From IMG/VR virus record IMGVR_UViG_3300036768_001032, positions 1 through 33,022 of that record: 33,022 nucleotides of DNA. One strand, given 5' to 3'. Every line of letters begins with the position of its first letter. Position 1 is the stretch's first letter. The notes beneath the pieces were generated by a model. That model did no database searches. It saw only the letters and a program-made list of their open reading frames with translations, and was not told where the DNA came from. The translations under genes and the position numbers were made by a program. The stretch is from a virus. Below are positions 13,006 to 19,287 of this stretch, piece after piece.

Positions 13006-13245
13006 ATGACCATCAAAGAATTAATAATTTATTTTTTAAAAGAAATAAAAGGGAATGAATGGGTCTATGGCGGGACAATAGAAGATTACGTAAGAAGAAT
13101 TCTTGGCAACAAGGCAAGCAATGTATCCAGACGATGCAGAGAGCTATATCACGAAGGAAAATTAGACAGACGGCTCGTAAAAGTCAATAGCGTCAATGTA
13201 GTCCAATACCGCTTCCGCCAAAAGAATCCAAACGAACTAATTTAG
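13006..13245 (+). CDS. Winged-helix-like DNA-binding protein candidate
   Basis: 79 residues, no SD. MTIKELIIYFLKEIKGNEWV opens a helical domain, and ASNVSRRCRELYHEGKLDRR followed by a short basic beta hairpin (VNSVNVVQYRFRQ) matches the recognition-helix-plus-wing pattern. Probably a small transcription or replication regulator. Specific target unknown. It starts 10 bases after the zinc-ribbon gene and ends just before a promoter. Confidence 0.65.
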   Translation: MTIKELIIYFLKEIKGNEWVYGGTIEDYVRRILGNKASNVSRRCRELYHEGKLDRRLVKVNSVNVVQYRFRQKNPNELI

Positions 13246-13247
13246 AC

Positions 13248-13276
13248 TTGATTTTTAAAAAAATATATAATATAAT
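13248..13276 (+). promoter_or_regulatory. Internal promoter, leaderless transcript
   Basis: TTGATT at 13248-13253 and TATAAT at 13271-13276, spacer 17. Expected transcription start is 13282-13284, which coincides with ATG 13284. The gene would be read from a leaderless mRNA. A second TATAAT at 13266 overlaps it. Confidence 0.72.
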
Positions 13277-13283
13277 AAAGTAT

Positions 13284-13502
13284 ATGAGAACAATCAAAGG
13301 CAAAAAATATTTATCAGTTTACGATGTCAAACGCAATCTCGGCTACAAGACTTATTTAGGAGCGCGCAAGTTTGTTTTTAGGTATTATGATTTTTTGCAA
13401 CCGATAACCATCGGCAAAAATCAGGCAAAGAGATACTTTATCCCGGCAGACAATTTTGACAAATTGGTCAAAAAATTATGGAAGGAGGTGAGATTAAAAT
13501 GA
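13284..13502 (+). CDS. Small wHTH/excisionase-like protein candidate
   Basis: 72 residues from ATG 13284; a longer frame from TTG 13248 would run through the -35 and -10 boxes and is rejected. The pattern KYLSVYDVKRNLGYKTYLGARKF resembles a helix-turn-helix of MerR/Xis type; the rest is basic and aromatic. It probably binds DNA. With no integrase seen, a regulatory or replication-initiation role is more likely than excision. Its 3-prime end contains the SD of the next gene. Confidence 0.62.
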   Translation: MRTIKGKKYLSVYDVKRNLGYKTYLGARKFVFRYYDFLQPITIGKNQAKRYFIPADNFDKLVKKLWKEVRLK

Positions 13503-13948
13503 ACGCATTAAAAAAATTAACGGATACTTGGACAAAAATTCTTGCGTTTAAAGTTAAGCATAAAAAAATTTTTGAAAAGCTTGACAAGCTTGAAAAGGAA
13601 TATCAATTAGCATTGCAAGAATTACAAAACTATATCAAAGAGACCCAACAAGACGTCGAGAATGAGGTCTTTAAAGTCTTGTATACTAAAGCATATAAAA
13701 GATGGTATGATTACGACACGATAGCCAAGATAGCCACCCCGGCGGAAATGGCAATTATCAGCGAACGATGCCTTAAAAAAGAAATCAATACGCAAGAATT
13801 TAATAAGTTAATCGAAGAAGGTATATTACCCGCAGTTTTAGCTCAAAAATCTTATCGCGAACAGGAGCTAACTCCGCGAGTAATTATCAGAAAAAAGTAT
13901 GAAAGAACTCAAAAACAAGAAGGAGATAACAACTCCAATCGAGCATAA
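13499..13948 (+). CDS. Unknown 149-aa helical protein
   Basis: Start at ATG 13499 because AAGGAGGTGAG lies 8 bases upstream (within the end of the 13284 gene). Long charged helices with coiled-coil character (KVKHKKIFEKLDKLEKEYQL) in the first half, a mixed second half. No motif. The last 50 bases overlap the ATG of the annealing-protein gene in another frame, so the two are probably co-translated. It may be a partner of the recombination proteins downstream. Confidence 0.75.
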   Translation: MNALKKLTDTWTKILAFKVKHKKIFEKLDKLEKEYQLALQELQNYIKETQQDVENEVFKVLYTKAYKRWYDYDTIAKIATPAEMAIISERCLKKEINTQEFNKLIEEGILPAVLAQKSYREQELTPRVIIRKKYERTQKQEGDNNSNRA

Positions 13949-14663
13949 TATCTCGCTCATATCGGCGATAGAGCTAAAAGCAAGAATTGCCGCCGAGACC
14001 AAAAAAAGAAAACTAATTAAAGAATTCATTGCAAAACACTTAAAAGAAGGGGTAGATTACGGCAGAATTCATATTTCTAAAAACTGCCAAAACCCCCATA
14101 ATTGCAAAAACAAGAATCATTATTCAAGAGACATATTATTTAAGCCCGGCGCTGAAAAATTTACCTCTCTATTTAAGCTACGAGCCGAGTTTCAAAGAGA
14201 CAACGAAACTTTTGAAATGGCTGGCAGTCCGACAGGGTTATTTTGCTATATTTGTAGACTATACTCTCCCAATAACATCTTAATTGGAGAAGGGAGGGGG
14301 GCTTGCTCGGTTAACGAAAAAAACGGCTCAATCAATACCGCTATTAAAATCGCAGAAAAACGAGCCAAATTAGACGCGATATTATCAACCGGGGCACTGT
14401 CAGACTTTTTTACGCAAGATGAAGACGTAATTGAAGAGCTTGAAAAAGAAGAACTAAAACCGACACAGCCAGCAGGACCTTCCGACACCCAGAAAATGTT
14501 TGCTGAAACTCTGAAATGGATCAGGCAACAATCAGATATAACACTACTTACGCAAGCAAAGAACAGACTTGATAATCAGAGTTATTTTAACAACGACCAG
14601 AAAAATCAACTAAAAATTCAAATTGAAGAAAGAATTAATGAGCTTAATAAAACAACTATATGA
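13899..14663 (+). CDS. ssDNA-annealing/recombination-type protein candidate
   Basis: 254 residues. Middle section resembles phage proteins found beside exonucleases: GVDYGRIHISK, FKPGAEKFTSLFKL, a Cys-Tyr-x-Cys strand, GEGRGACSVNEK and AIKIAEKRAKLDAILSTGALSDFFTQD (residues ~140-175 overall). This block is typical of a family often associated with single-strand annealing (Rad52/RecT-like), but I cannot name it with certainty. The C-terminal ~70 residues are helical. The following gene, a PD-(D/E)XK exonuclease, overlaps by 4 bases, the arrangement of phage annealase-exonuclease pairs used for recombination-dependent replication. Confidence 0.7.
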   Translation: MKELKNKKEITTPIEHNISLISAIELKARIAAETKKRKLIKEFIAKHLKEGVDYGRIHISKNCQNPHNCKNKNHYSRDILFKPGAEKFTSLFKLRAEFQRDNETFEMAGSPTGLFCYICRLYSPNNILIGEGRGACSVNEKNGSINTAIKIAEKRAKLDAILSTGALSDFFTQDEDVIEELEKEELKPTQPAGPSDTQKMFAETLKWIRQQSDITLLTQAKNRLDNQSYFNNDQKNQLKIQIEERINELNKTTI

Positions 14664-15283
14664 CCGATTATCTATCTTATAGTCAACTGTCTTTATACCT
14701 CAAAGATCCCCAAGAATACTTCCGTCGGTACGTCTTGGGGATCTTCCCCCCTCCTACTAAAAAGATGATATTGGGCGGAATCGCTGAAAAGGCTTTTAGT
14801 ATTGAGGGGTTTGATTTTACGGCAGAGCTGGAAAAAGAAGGCTTCACTCCAGATTATGTTAGAATTTTACAGGACGCAGTTAAAAATATGCCACGCTATA
14901 AAGACAACAATATTAAGGTTGGCACTGATTATTTTTTAGACGGAAAAAAAATTAGATTGTATGGAGTTTTTGACGCTATTGACAACGAAATTATCATCGA
15001 AAGAAAGTTTGGGACAGTTTGGAATCAAACAGACGTCCAGAACTCAATTCAGCTATCTTTTTATTGGCTACTTTATTTATTAAAAAACGGCAAAGAACCC
15101 AAAAAAATAATTCTTTATAGTTGCAACTCCAAAAACGGAAAAGTTATCAAATATGAAACAACCAGAAGCCAAAACGATATCGAAAAGCTTAACCAACTAA
15201 TTCTTTTTGCTTGGAACGGCATAACTAACCAAATATACGAACATAATTATGTCGTCCCTCGCAATAATATATGGCTCAAATAG
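14660..15283 (+). CDS. PD-(D/E)XK exonuclease (Cas4/RecB-type)
   Basis: 207 residues, ATGA overlap with the preceding gene. The N-terminus LSYSQLSLYLKDPQEYFRRY is the standard opening of the PDDEXK_1 superfamily. The catalytic set is in GVFDAIDNEIIIERKFG (Asp ~103, Glu and Lys ~111-113), followed by a Gln-rich helix VQNSIQLSFYW. Likely a 5-prime to 3-prime dsDNA exonuclease that generates single strands for the annealing protein. No Fe-S cysteine cluster, unlike the protein at 4358. Confidence 0.82.
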   Translation: MTDYLSYSQLSLYLKDPQEYFRRYVLGIFPPPTKKMILGGIAEKAFSIEGFDFTAELEKEGFTPDYVRILQDAVKNMPRYKDNNIKVGTDYFLDGKKIRLYGVFDAIDNEIIIERKFGTVWNQTDVQNSIQLSFYWLLYLLKNGKEPKKIILYSCNSKNGKVIKYETTRSQNDIEKLNQLILFAWNGITNQIYEHNYVVPRNNIWLK

Positions 15284-15819
15284 ATACAAATTTTGAAAAA
15301 TTAGCAATGTCGTATGAAAGCTGGCGCGAAAAATGTTTAAAGTTAAGTTCAGAAGCGACGCCGCCGGACGCAATAAAAGGCATTGCTAAAATAAAAGAAA
15401 TTTACAAAGAAGGCGTTAATCAATACAAAAACAACGACATTCCCGGGCTAATTGATACTTTAATAACTTTATCGGGCTGGTATGGTAGACTTTCCGAGTT
15501 AAGCGTTGAATGTGGCTACGATTTTGTTATTGCGTATACTTACCGCAAAATATCTTACCAGCAAGCTTGGCGACCAATGAAAGAAAAGCTGGCATTTGGC
15601 GATTATAAACCAACTATAAATGACATCGAAAGCGGGCTGGCTGATTTTGACGCCGAAAACCGCGCCAAAGAAAACGCTTCCCAGATGATTGCTAACACCT
15701 TAAACCAAACGCTAAAATTTATCGAAATGATGGAACGGAACTTCCGTGAAGCTCTGTCTTGGTTAAAAACTGAATATTATAATTCCCAGCGAGAACTGGG
15801 AAAAATTGATAACAAATAA
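15271..15819 (+). CDS. Unknown 182-aa protein of the replication block
   Basis: ATG 15271 overlaps the exonuclease end by 13 bases; an alternative start is ATG 15307. Predicted helical, with a negatively charged central region and conserved-looking Trp/Tyr positions (YESWREKCLKLSS; LSGWYGRLSELSVECGY). No recognised domain. The position between nuclease and replication genes implies a DNA-metabolism partner. Confidence 0.75.
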   Translation: MAQIDTNFEKLAMSYESWREKCLKLSSEATPPDAIKGIAKIKEIYKEGVNQYKNNDIPGLIDTLITLSGWYGRLSELSVECGYDFVIAYTYRKISYQQAWRPMKEKLAFGDYKPTINDIESGLADFDAENRAKENASQMIANTLNQTLKFIEMMERNFREALSWLKTEYYNSQRELGKIDNK

Positions 15820-15829
15820 TCAATTCATT

Positions 15830-16231
15830 ATGACGATTAAAGACATTTTAGAAAAAGTCGTTAAAATCAAACGAGAATTATCAACCCTTGAAAACGAACT
15901 CAAAAAAATGACGCAGGAAACAATTTTACCGGACATCCCAGAAGACAATAGCGGTAAAAAAATTAACCACTTTTTAACTTATTTTAAAAAAATAAACCCG
16001 TCTTATGAAAGATTATTCGCAAACAAAACCCAGCGGCAGGCGCTACTGCGACTTTACCAAAAATTTGGAGACGCTAAACTAACTAAAATATTGGAGACAA
16101 TAAACAACATCTACGGACAACCATACGCACCGCTAATAACAACACCGGTGCAATTAGAAAACAAGCTATCGGCTTTAATCGCTTATATGCTTTCACAAAA
16201 AAATAAAAATAATAAAATTAAAATCGTATGA
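15830..16231 (+). CDS. Replication-initiation-type protein candidate
   Basis: 133 residues from ATG 15830; an upstream TTG extension is unlikely. After an N-terminal coiled segment, the C-terminal ~85 residues read NPSYERLFANKTQRQALLRL, then YGQPYAPLITTPVQLENKLS, the typical C-terminal module of phage replication-organizer/helicase-loader proteins. It would recruit host replication proteins, which fits the lack of a phage polymerase or helicase. No SD. The stop overlaps the next start as ATGA. Confidence 0.6.
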   Translation: MTIKDILEKVVKIKRELSTLENELKKMTQETILPDIPEDNSGKKINHFLTYFKKINPSYERLFANKTQRQALLRLYQKFGDAKLTKILETINNIYGQPYAPLITTPVQLENKLSALIAYMLSQKNKNNKIKIV

Positions 16232-16521
16232 ACGTCAAATTTATAATGTCAAAAGGCAACTCAATCATTCTTCCTTTTGAGAAAGCAAAAAAAGTATTGC
16301 TTGACCCGTCCCAGATAGTCTTGGTAGCTGACGATAACGGCGAATGGAGTGGCATTACCATAAATAAAGCTCATATTGTATCCACGGATATAGAACCGGA
16401 CGAATATAAAGAACTTCCTATCCCCAAAGAAACTAAAGAAGAAAAAGAGGCGAGGCAAAAAGAAATCAGGAAGCTACTGGACGAGATGCGCCGGAAGCTT
16501 TTTACTGAATTAAGCGCTTGA
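16228..16521 (+). CDS. Unknown 97-aa protein, charged C-terminus
   Basis: ATG 16228 overlaps the previous stop (ATGA), so it is likely coupled; ATG 16246 is an alternative. The first ~55 residues form a beta-rich domain (NSIILPFEKAKKVLLDPSQI; IVLVADDNGEWSGITINKAH), the rest is a charged helix (KEEKEARQKEIRKLLDEMRR). No known family. The coding end overlaps the -35 of the next promoter. Confidence 0.72.
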   Translation: MNVKFIMSKGNSIILPFEKAKKVLLDPSQIVLVADDNGEWSGITINKAHIVSTDIEPDEYKELPIPKETKEEKEARQKEIRKLLDEMRRKLFTELSA

Positions 16522-16546
16522 CTTACTAAAAGCAAAGATATATAAT
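16518..16546 (+). promoter_or_regulatory. Promoter of leader RNA before HNH/terminase block
   Basis: TTGACT at 16518-16523 and TATAAT at 16541-16546 with a 17-base spacer, close to consensus. Start expected about 16552-16554, at the ATG of a 30-codon leader ORF. Confidence 0.78.
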
Positions 16547-16554
16547 AAAGTATT

Positions 16555-16647
16555 ATGGATTTCCATAACGAAACGAAAAACATAGAAGTTTTTGTGCTTA
16601 CCGATATCCAGTTCGGCGGTAAGCTTTTTTGTTTTTATGAGGAATAA
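16555..16647 (+). CDS. 30-aa leaderless leader peptide candidate
   Basis: ATG 16555 lies at the predicted transcription start, and the frame ends at TAA 16645-16647, overlapping the HNH start at 16637. Residues MDFHNETKNIEVFVLTDIQF then GGKLFCFYEE. The terminator stem (16596-16624) is inside the ORF, so ribosomes translating it would open the stem; this is the layout of an attenuator. It could equally be a chance ORF over a small RNA. Confidence 0.4.
   Translation: MDFHNETKNIEVFVLTDIQFGGKLFCFYEE
16596..16630 (+). terminator. Intrinsic terminator / attenuator upstream of late genes
   Basis: GCTTACCG 16596-16603 pairs with CGGTAAGC 16617-16624 around a 13-base loop and is followed by TTTTTT (16625-16630). 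It sits between the promoter at 16518 and the HNH gene. Confidence 0.78.
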
Positions 16648-16963
16648 TTTTAGCGAGGAAACACGCGGGCTATTTATAGATTGTTATAAATGCTGGATTT
16701 GTGGCAAAAACACGGCGGACGCGCTTCATCATATTTTAGGAAGAGTATCCGATAGTCCTCTAAACGCAGCGCCGGTTTGTAATTTCACTTGCCACATCAA
16801 TAGACCGATGCATACCGAGCAAACCCGCCAAGATTTAATTAAAAAAACATTTTTTTATTTAATAAAAAAAGGATACGCCTTGACCAAAAAAGATAAAGAG
16901 TTTATTTTAAAAAACTTTAAATATTATCAGTTTTTACTTCAAAAAAACGGAAAATCAATTTGA
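16637..16963 (+). CDS. HNH endonuclease
   Basis: 108 residues from ATG 16637; a TTG-started extension through the terminator is rejected. CWICGKNT gives the first zinc knuckle, DALHHILGR the catalytic His pair, then NAAPVCNFTCHI provides the second Cys pair and the final His. Small HNH proteins beside terminases are typical of HK97-like phages, where they assist terminase DNA cleavage. The position directly before the terminase genes supports this. No SD; its expression may depend on read-through of the upstream terminator. Confidence 0.82.
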   Translation: MRNNFSEETRGLFIDCYKCWICGKNTADALHHILGRVSDSPLNAAPVCNFTCHINRPMHTEQTRQDLIKKTFFYLIKKGYALTKKDKEFILKNFKYYQFLLQKNGKSI

Positions 16964-17063
16964 AATAATTTGTAAGGAATGTGATTTAAAAAGCGAAGCG
17001 TACGGCGGAAGAGTACTAAAGTTTGTAGCTTAAAAAGCGTAAAAATACCGCCAAAAAACAACA

Positions 17064-17654
17064 ATGCCAAAAGTCAAAAAAGAACAAGAGAAAGAATATC
17101 TCGAGCTGATTAGACGGGTCCTTGTGTATTATCCAGACGCTGGCGTCCTTACTATTCAACGAATTCTTGAGCAACCCACACGCCAGCGTCCAGAGGGATT
17201 ACATCTTGATAGAGGATATCTAACGAAGCTTGTTAGAAAAATTAGAAACGAAAGAGCAATAAGAATAAATCGAGGGACAATAGCAAGGATATCAGAGTTG
17301 CAAGACCACTTTAGAACGCTGGCTGCAGAAATAGCAACCATAGTCACTAACCCCGCCATAGAACCAAAAGACAAAGGCGCGCTTTTGATTAAATTATTTG
17401 AAAAAAATCTTGCTCTTTTTGAAGCAGAACAGAACGCGGGAATTTTTGAACGGAAACTCGGGACGGTCGATATTCGCCACGACATCGCTCCCGACATCAA
17501 AATATCAATTCTAAAAGCGATGGCTAATTATGGTCTTATCAATTACACCTCAACAGATGGAGCAACTATTGAACAACCAACAAATGCGCAGGGAAATGGC
17601 GCAAACATTTCTGGGATTCAAAATTCTTTACCTTCCCCATTATCTAACGCTTAA
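17064..17654 (+). CDS. Terminase small subunit candidate
   Basis: 196 residues, helical, with an N-terminal helix-turn-helix-like part (VYYPDAGVLTIQRILEQ; GYLTKLVRKIRNERA) and a coiled central part (LQDHFRTLAAEIATIVT). It directly precedes and overlaps the large terminase, the usual site of the small, DNA-recognising subunit. The last ~42 residues are low-complexity (Gly, Asn, Ser, Pro) and overlap the terminase large gene by 125 bases, suggesting this tail is overprinted on conserved TerL sequence. Family assignment is from position and size. Confidence 0.68.
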   Translation: MPKVKKEQEKEYLELIRRVLVYYPDAGVLTIQRILEQPTRQRPEGLHLDRGYLTKLVRKIRNERAIRINRGTIARISELQDHFRTLAAEIATIVTNPAIEPKDKGALLIKLFEKNLALFEAEQNAGIFERKLGTVDIRHDIAPDIKISILKAMANYGLINYTSTDGATIEQPTNAQGNGANISGIQNSLPSPLSNA

Positions 17655-18942
17655 ACCACCGATATTTGAAGGAGAATTTAATAACCTCTTAACTGATTGG
17701 CGAATTAAGTTTTTGAGCGTCGTCGGCTTCCGTGGTGGCACCAAATCAACCAATGTAAGCTTGGCGCTACCTTTATGGGCGGCGCTTGAAAAAAAGGCGC
17801 ATTTTATCATCATCATTAGAGACACCGACGCACAAACACGCCTCGACATTGCGAACCTACGAAAGGAACTCGAGCAAAACGAACTCCTCAAAGCTGACTA
17901 TGGCGACCAGACTGAGGGCGGCAGAAAACTACGGGAATGGACCCAGACCAATCTACTCCTTGCTAACGGTGTGCGAATAATGAGTCGTTCACGCGGTCAA
18001 AGAATTCGTGGACTCCGCCACCAGCAATACCGACCCGACTTAATTATAATCGACGACCCGGAAGAGCTTGAAAAAGTGCAAAAAAAAGAATACCGCGACA
18101 AGACCGAGCAGTGGTTGCGTTCAGATGTTATTCCTGCCATCGAAGAAACTAACGCGCGTCTTATTATTACCGGAAACATTCTTCACACCGACGCATTAAT
18201 GGCACGGCTAAAAAACGACCCGATTTTTGTTCATCGTGAGTACCCGCTTATTGATTCGCAGGGAAAAATAACTTGGACAGCCAAATATCCGACGCCGGAA
18301 TCACTAAAACGCCAAGAGCAGAAAGTAGGCAGAACCGCGTGGTTAAGAGAATATCTTCTAAAAGTTGTCCCTCCAGAAGGACAAGAGGTTAAAAACGAGT
18401 GGATACAATTTTACGACGTTTTGCCATCAATAATAACAAAAGTGGGCGTAGGCGTTGATTACGCTATTAGCAAAAAAGAAACCGCTGACTTTACGGCAAT
18501 GGTCGCAGGGGTGGCAAGCATCGTCGAAGGACAACCAAAAATTTTTATTCTACCAAATCCAATTAACGCAAGATTAAGTTTTTATGAAACAATTCAGCAA
18601 AAAAAATCTTTAATGCAAGCGATGAAAACTTACGGGATGCCAATGTTTTACGGCGAAGACGTGGCTTACCAAAGAGCGGCAATTGAAGAGGCGCAACGGC
18701 AAATGATTCCGATTAAAGCAATAAAAGTCGGCACGGATAAACGCGCAAAATTAAGAACGGTTGCAACCTTTATCCAAAACGGCACCATTTTATTCCCGCG
18801 TCAGGGAGCGGAAGATTTAATAAATCAATTAACAGGGTTTGGCGTCGAAGACCACGACGACTTAATGGATGCCTTTTGTTATCTAATCTTTGGTCTGATT
18901 GACGAAGGCATCGAAAACCCGCAGGTCATTTTGCTGGGATAA
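17530..18942 (+). CDS. Terminase large subunit
   Basis: 470 residues. ATPase: a Walker A-like GFRGGTKST at 66-74 and Walker B LIIIDDPEE at 171-179, with a coupling ITGN about 213-216. Nuclease (RNase H-like): GVDYA (Asp310), YGEDVAYQ (Asp377 region) and EDHDDLMDAF (Asp444/447). It cuts and pumps DNA into the prohead. The start ATG 17530 lies inside the small subunit gene; ATG 17551 is an alternative that shortens the overlap by 21 bases. No SD. Full length for the family. Confidence 0.92.
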   Translation: MVLSITPQQMEQLLNNQQMRREMAQTFLGFKILYLPHYLTLKPPIFEGEFNNLLTDWRIKFLSVVGFRGGTKSTNVSLALPLWAALEKKAHFIIIIRDTDAQTRLDIANLRKELEQNELLKADYGDQTEGGRKLREWTQTNLLLANGVRIMSRSRGQRIRGLRHQQYRPDLIIIDDPEELEKVQKKEYRDKTEQWLRSDVIPAIEETNARLIITGNILHTDALMARLKNDPIFVHREYPLIDSQGKITWTAKYPTPESLKRQEQKVGRTAWLREYLLKVVPPEGQEVKNEWIQFYDVLPSIITKVGVGVDYAISKKETADFTAMVAGVASIVEGQPKIFILPNPINARLSFYETIQQKKSLMQAMKTYGMPMFYGEDVAYQRAAIEEAQRQMIPIKAIKVGTDKRAKLRTVATFIQNGTILFPRQGAEDLINQLTGFGVEDHDDLMDAFCYLIFGLIDEGIENPQVILLG

Positions 18943-18943
18943 T

Positions 18944-19147
18944 ATGAATAACCCAACAAGAACAATTCGAGAAATCCCGCCGGAATGGGATAGGTTAATG
19001 AGAGTGGCTAATGCTATCGGCTACGGCGAATTGAGAGTTGTAATTCAGGGGGGTAAGCCGGTAAGAGTTGAGTCAGCCATTAAGCAAATCAAATTAGACA
19101 ACGAGCAGGACTTTAAAGAAGGGTTAGATATTATTCCGCTTTTATAA
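18944..19147 (+). CDS. DUF2292/YezD-like small protein
   Basis: 67 residues from ATG 18944, one base after the terminase stop; a start inside the terminase gene is rejected. The pattern ANAIGYGELRVVIQGGKPVRVE followed by a charged end resembles DUF2292 (YezD) proteins, which are small beta-rich proteins of unknown function found widely, often near phage or sulfur genes. No SD. Assignment is from sequence pattern only. Confidence 0.68.
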   Translation: MNNPTRTIREIPPEWDRLMRVANAIGYGELRVVIQGGKPVRVESAIKQIKLDNEQDFKEGLDIIPLL

Positions 19148-19152
19148 AAATA

Positions 19153-19181
19153 TTGACAAAACAAATTCAATCGACTAAAAT
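19153..19181 (+). promoter_or_regulatory. Consensus promoter upstream of portal gene
   Basis: TTGACA at 19153-19158 and TAAAAT at 19176-19181, spacer 17. Start expected near 19187-19188. It drives a short structured RNA ending in a terminator just before the portal gene. Confidence 0.8.
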
Positions 19182-19187
19182 TAAGAA

Positions 19188-19282
19188 AGAAAATTAAAAA
19201 TCTACAAATTCAACCCGAGTTGAATAACAATAGGGTTAGCAATTCTATCTGAATAAATCAGAGCCGATTGCTAACCCTTTTT
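19188..19282 (+). ncRNA. Short structured leader RNA before portal gene
   Basis: About 95 nt between promoter and U-tract, no ATG ORF. Stem 1: ATTCAAC 19208-19214 with GTTGAAT 19219-19225 and tetraloop CCGA. Stem 2: AGGGTTAGCAAT 19232-19243 with ATTGCTAACCCT 19267-19278, containing TCTGA/TCAGA (19248-19252/19258-19262). The layout (promoter, short RNA, terminator, gene start) parallels 8041-8248 and 16518-16637. It may be a regulatory RNA or a target of antitermination for late genes. Confidence 0.65.
19232..19282 (+). terminator. Strong intrinsic terminator before portal gene
   Basis: 12-bp perfect stem followed by TTTTT (19278-19282), with a small hairpin in the loop. The portal ATG is 6 bases downstream, so the late morphogenesis genes need read-through or anti-termination if transcribed from upstream. 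Confidence 0.85.
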
Positions 19283-19287
19283 ATTTT

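Noticed and set aside
13006-13502. Phage repressor/integrase lysogeny module
   Set aside because: The two small DNA-binding candidates lack a neighbouring integrase or divergent repressor; no evidence for lysogeny.
16964-17063. Possible structured RNA in the HNH-terminase gap (GGCGG/CCGCC)
   Set aside because: Only a 5-bp pairing over ~45 bases, no promoter or terminator seen.
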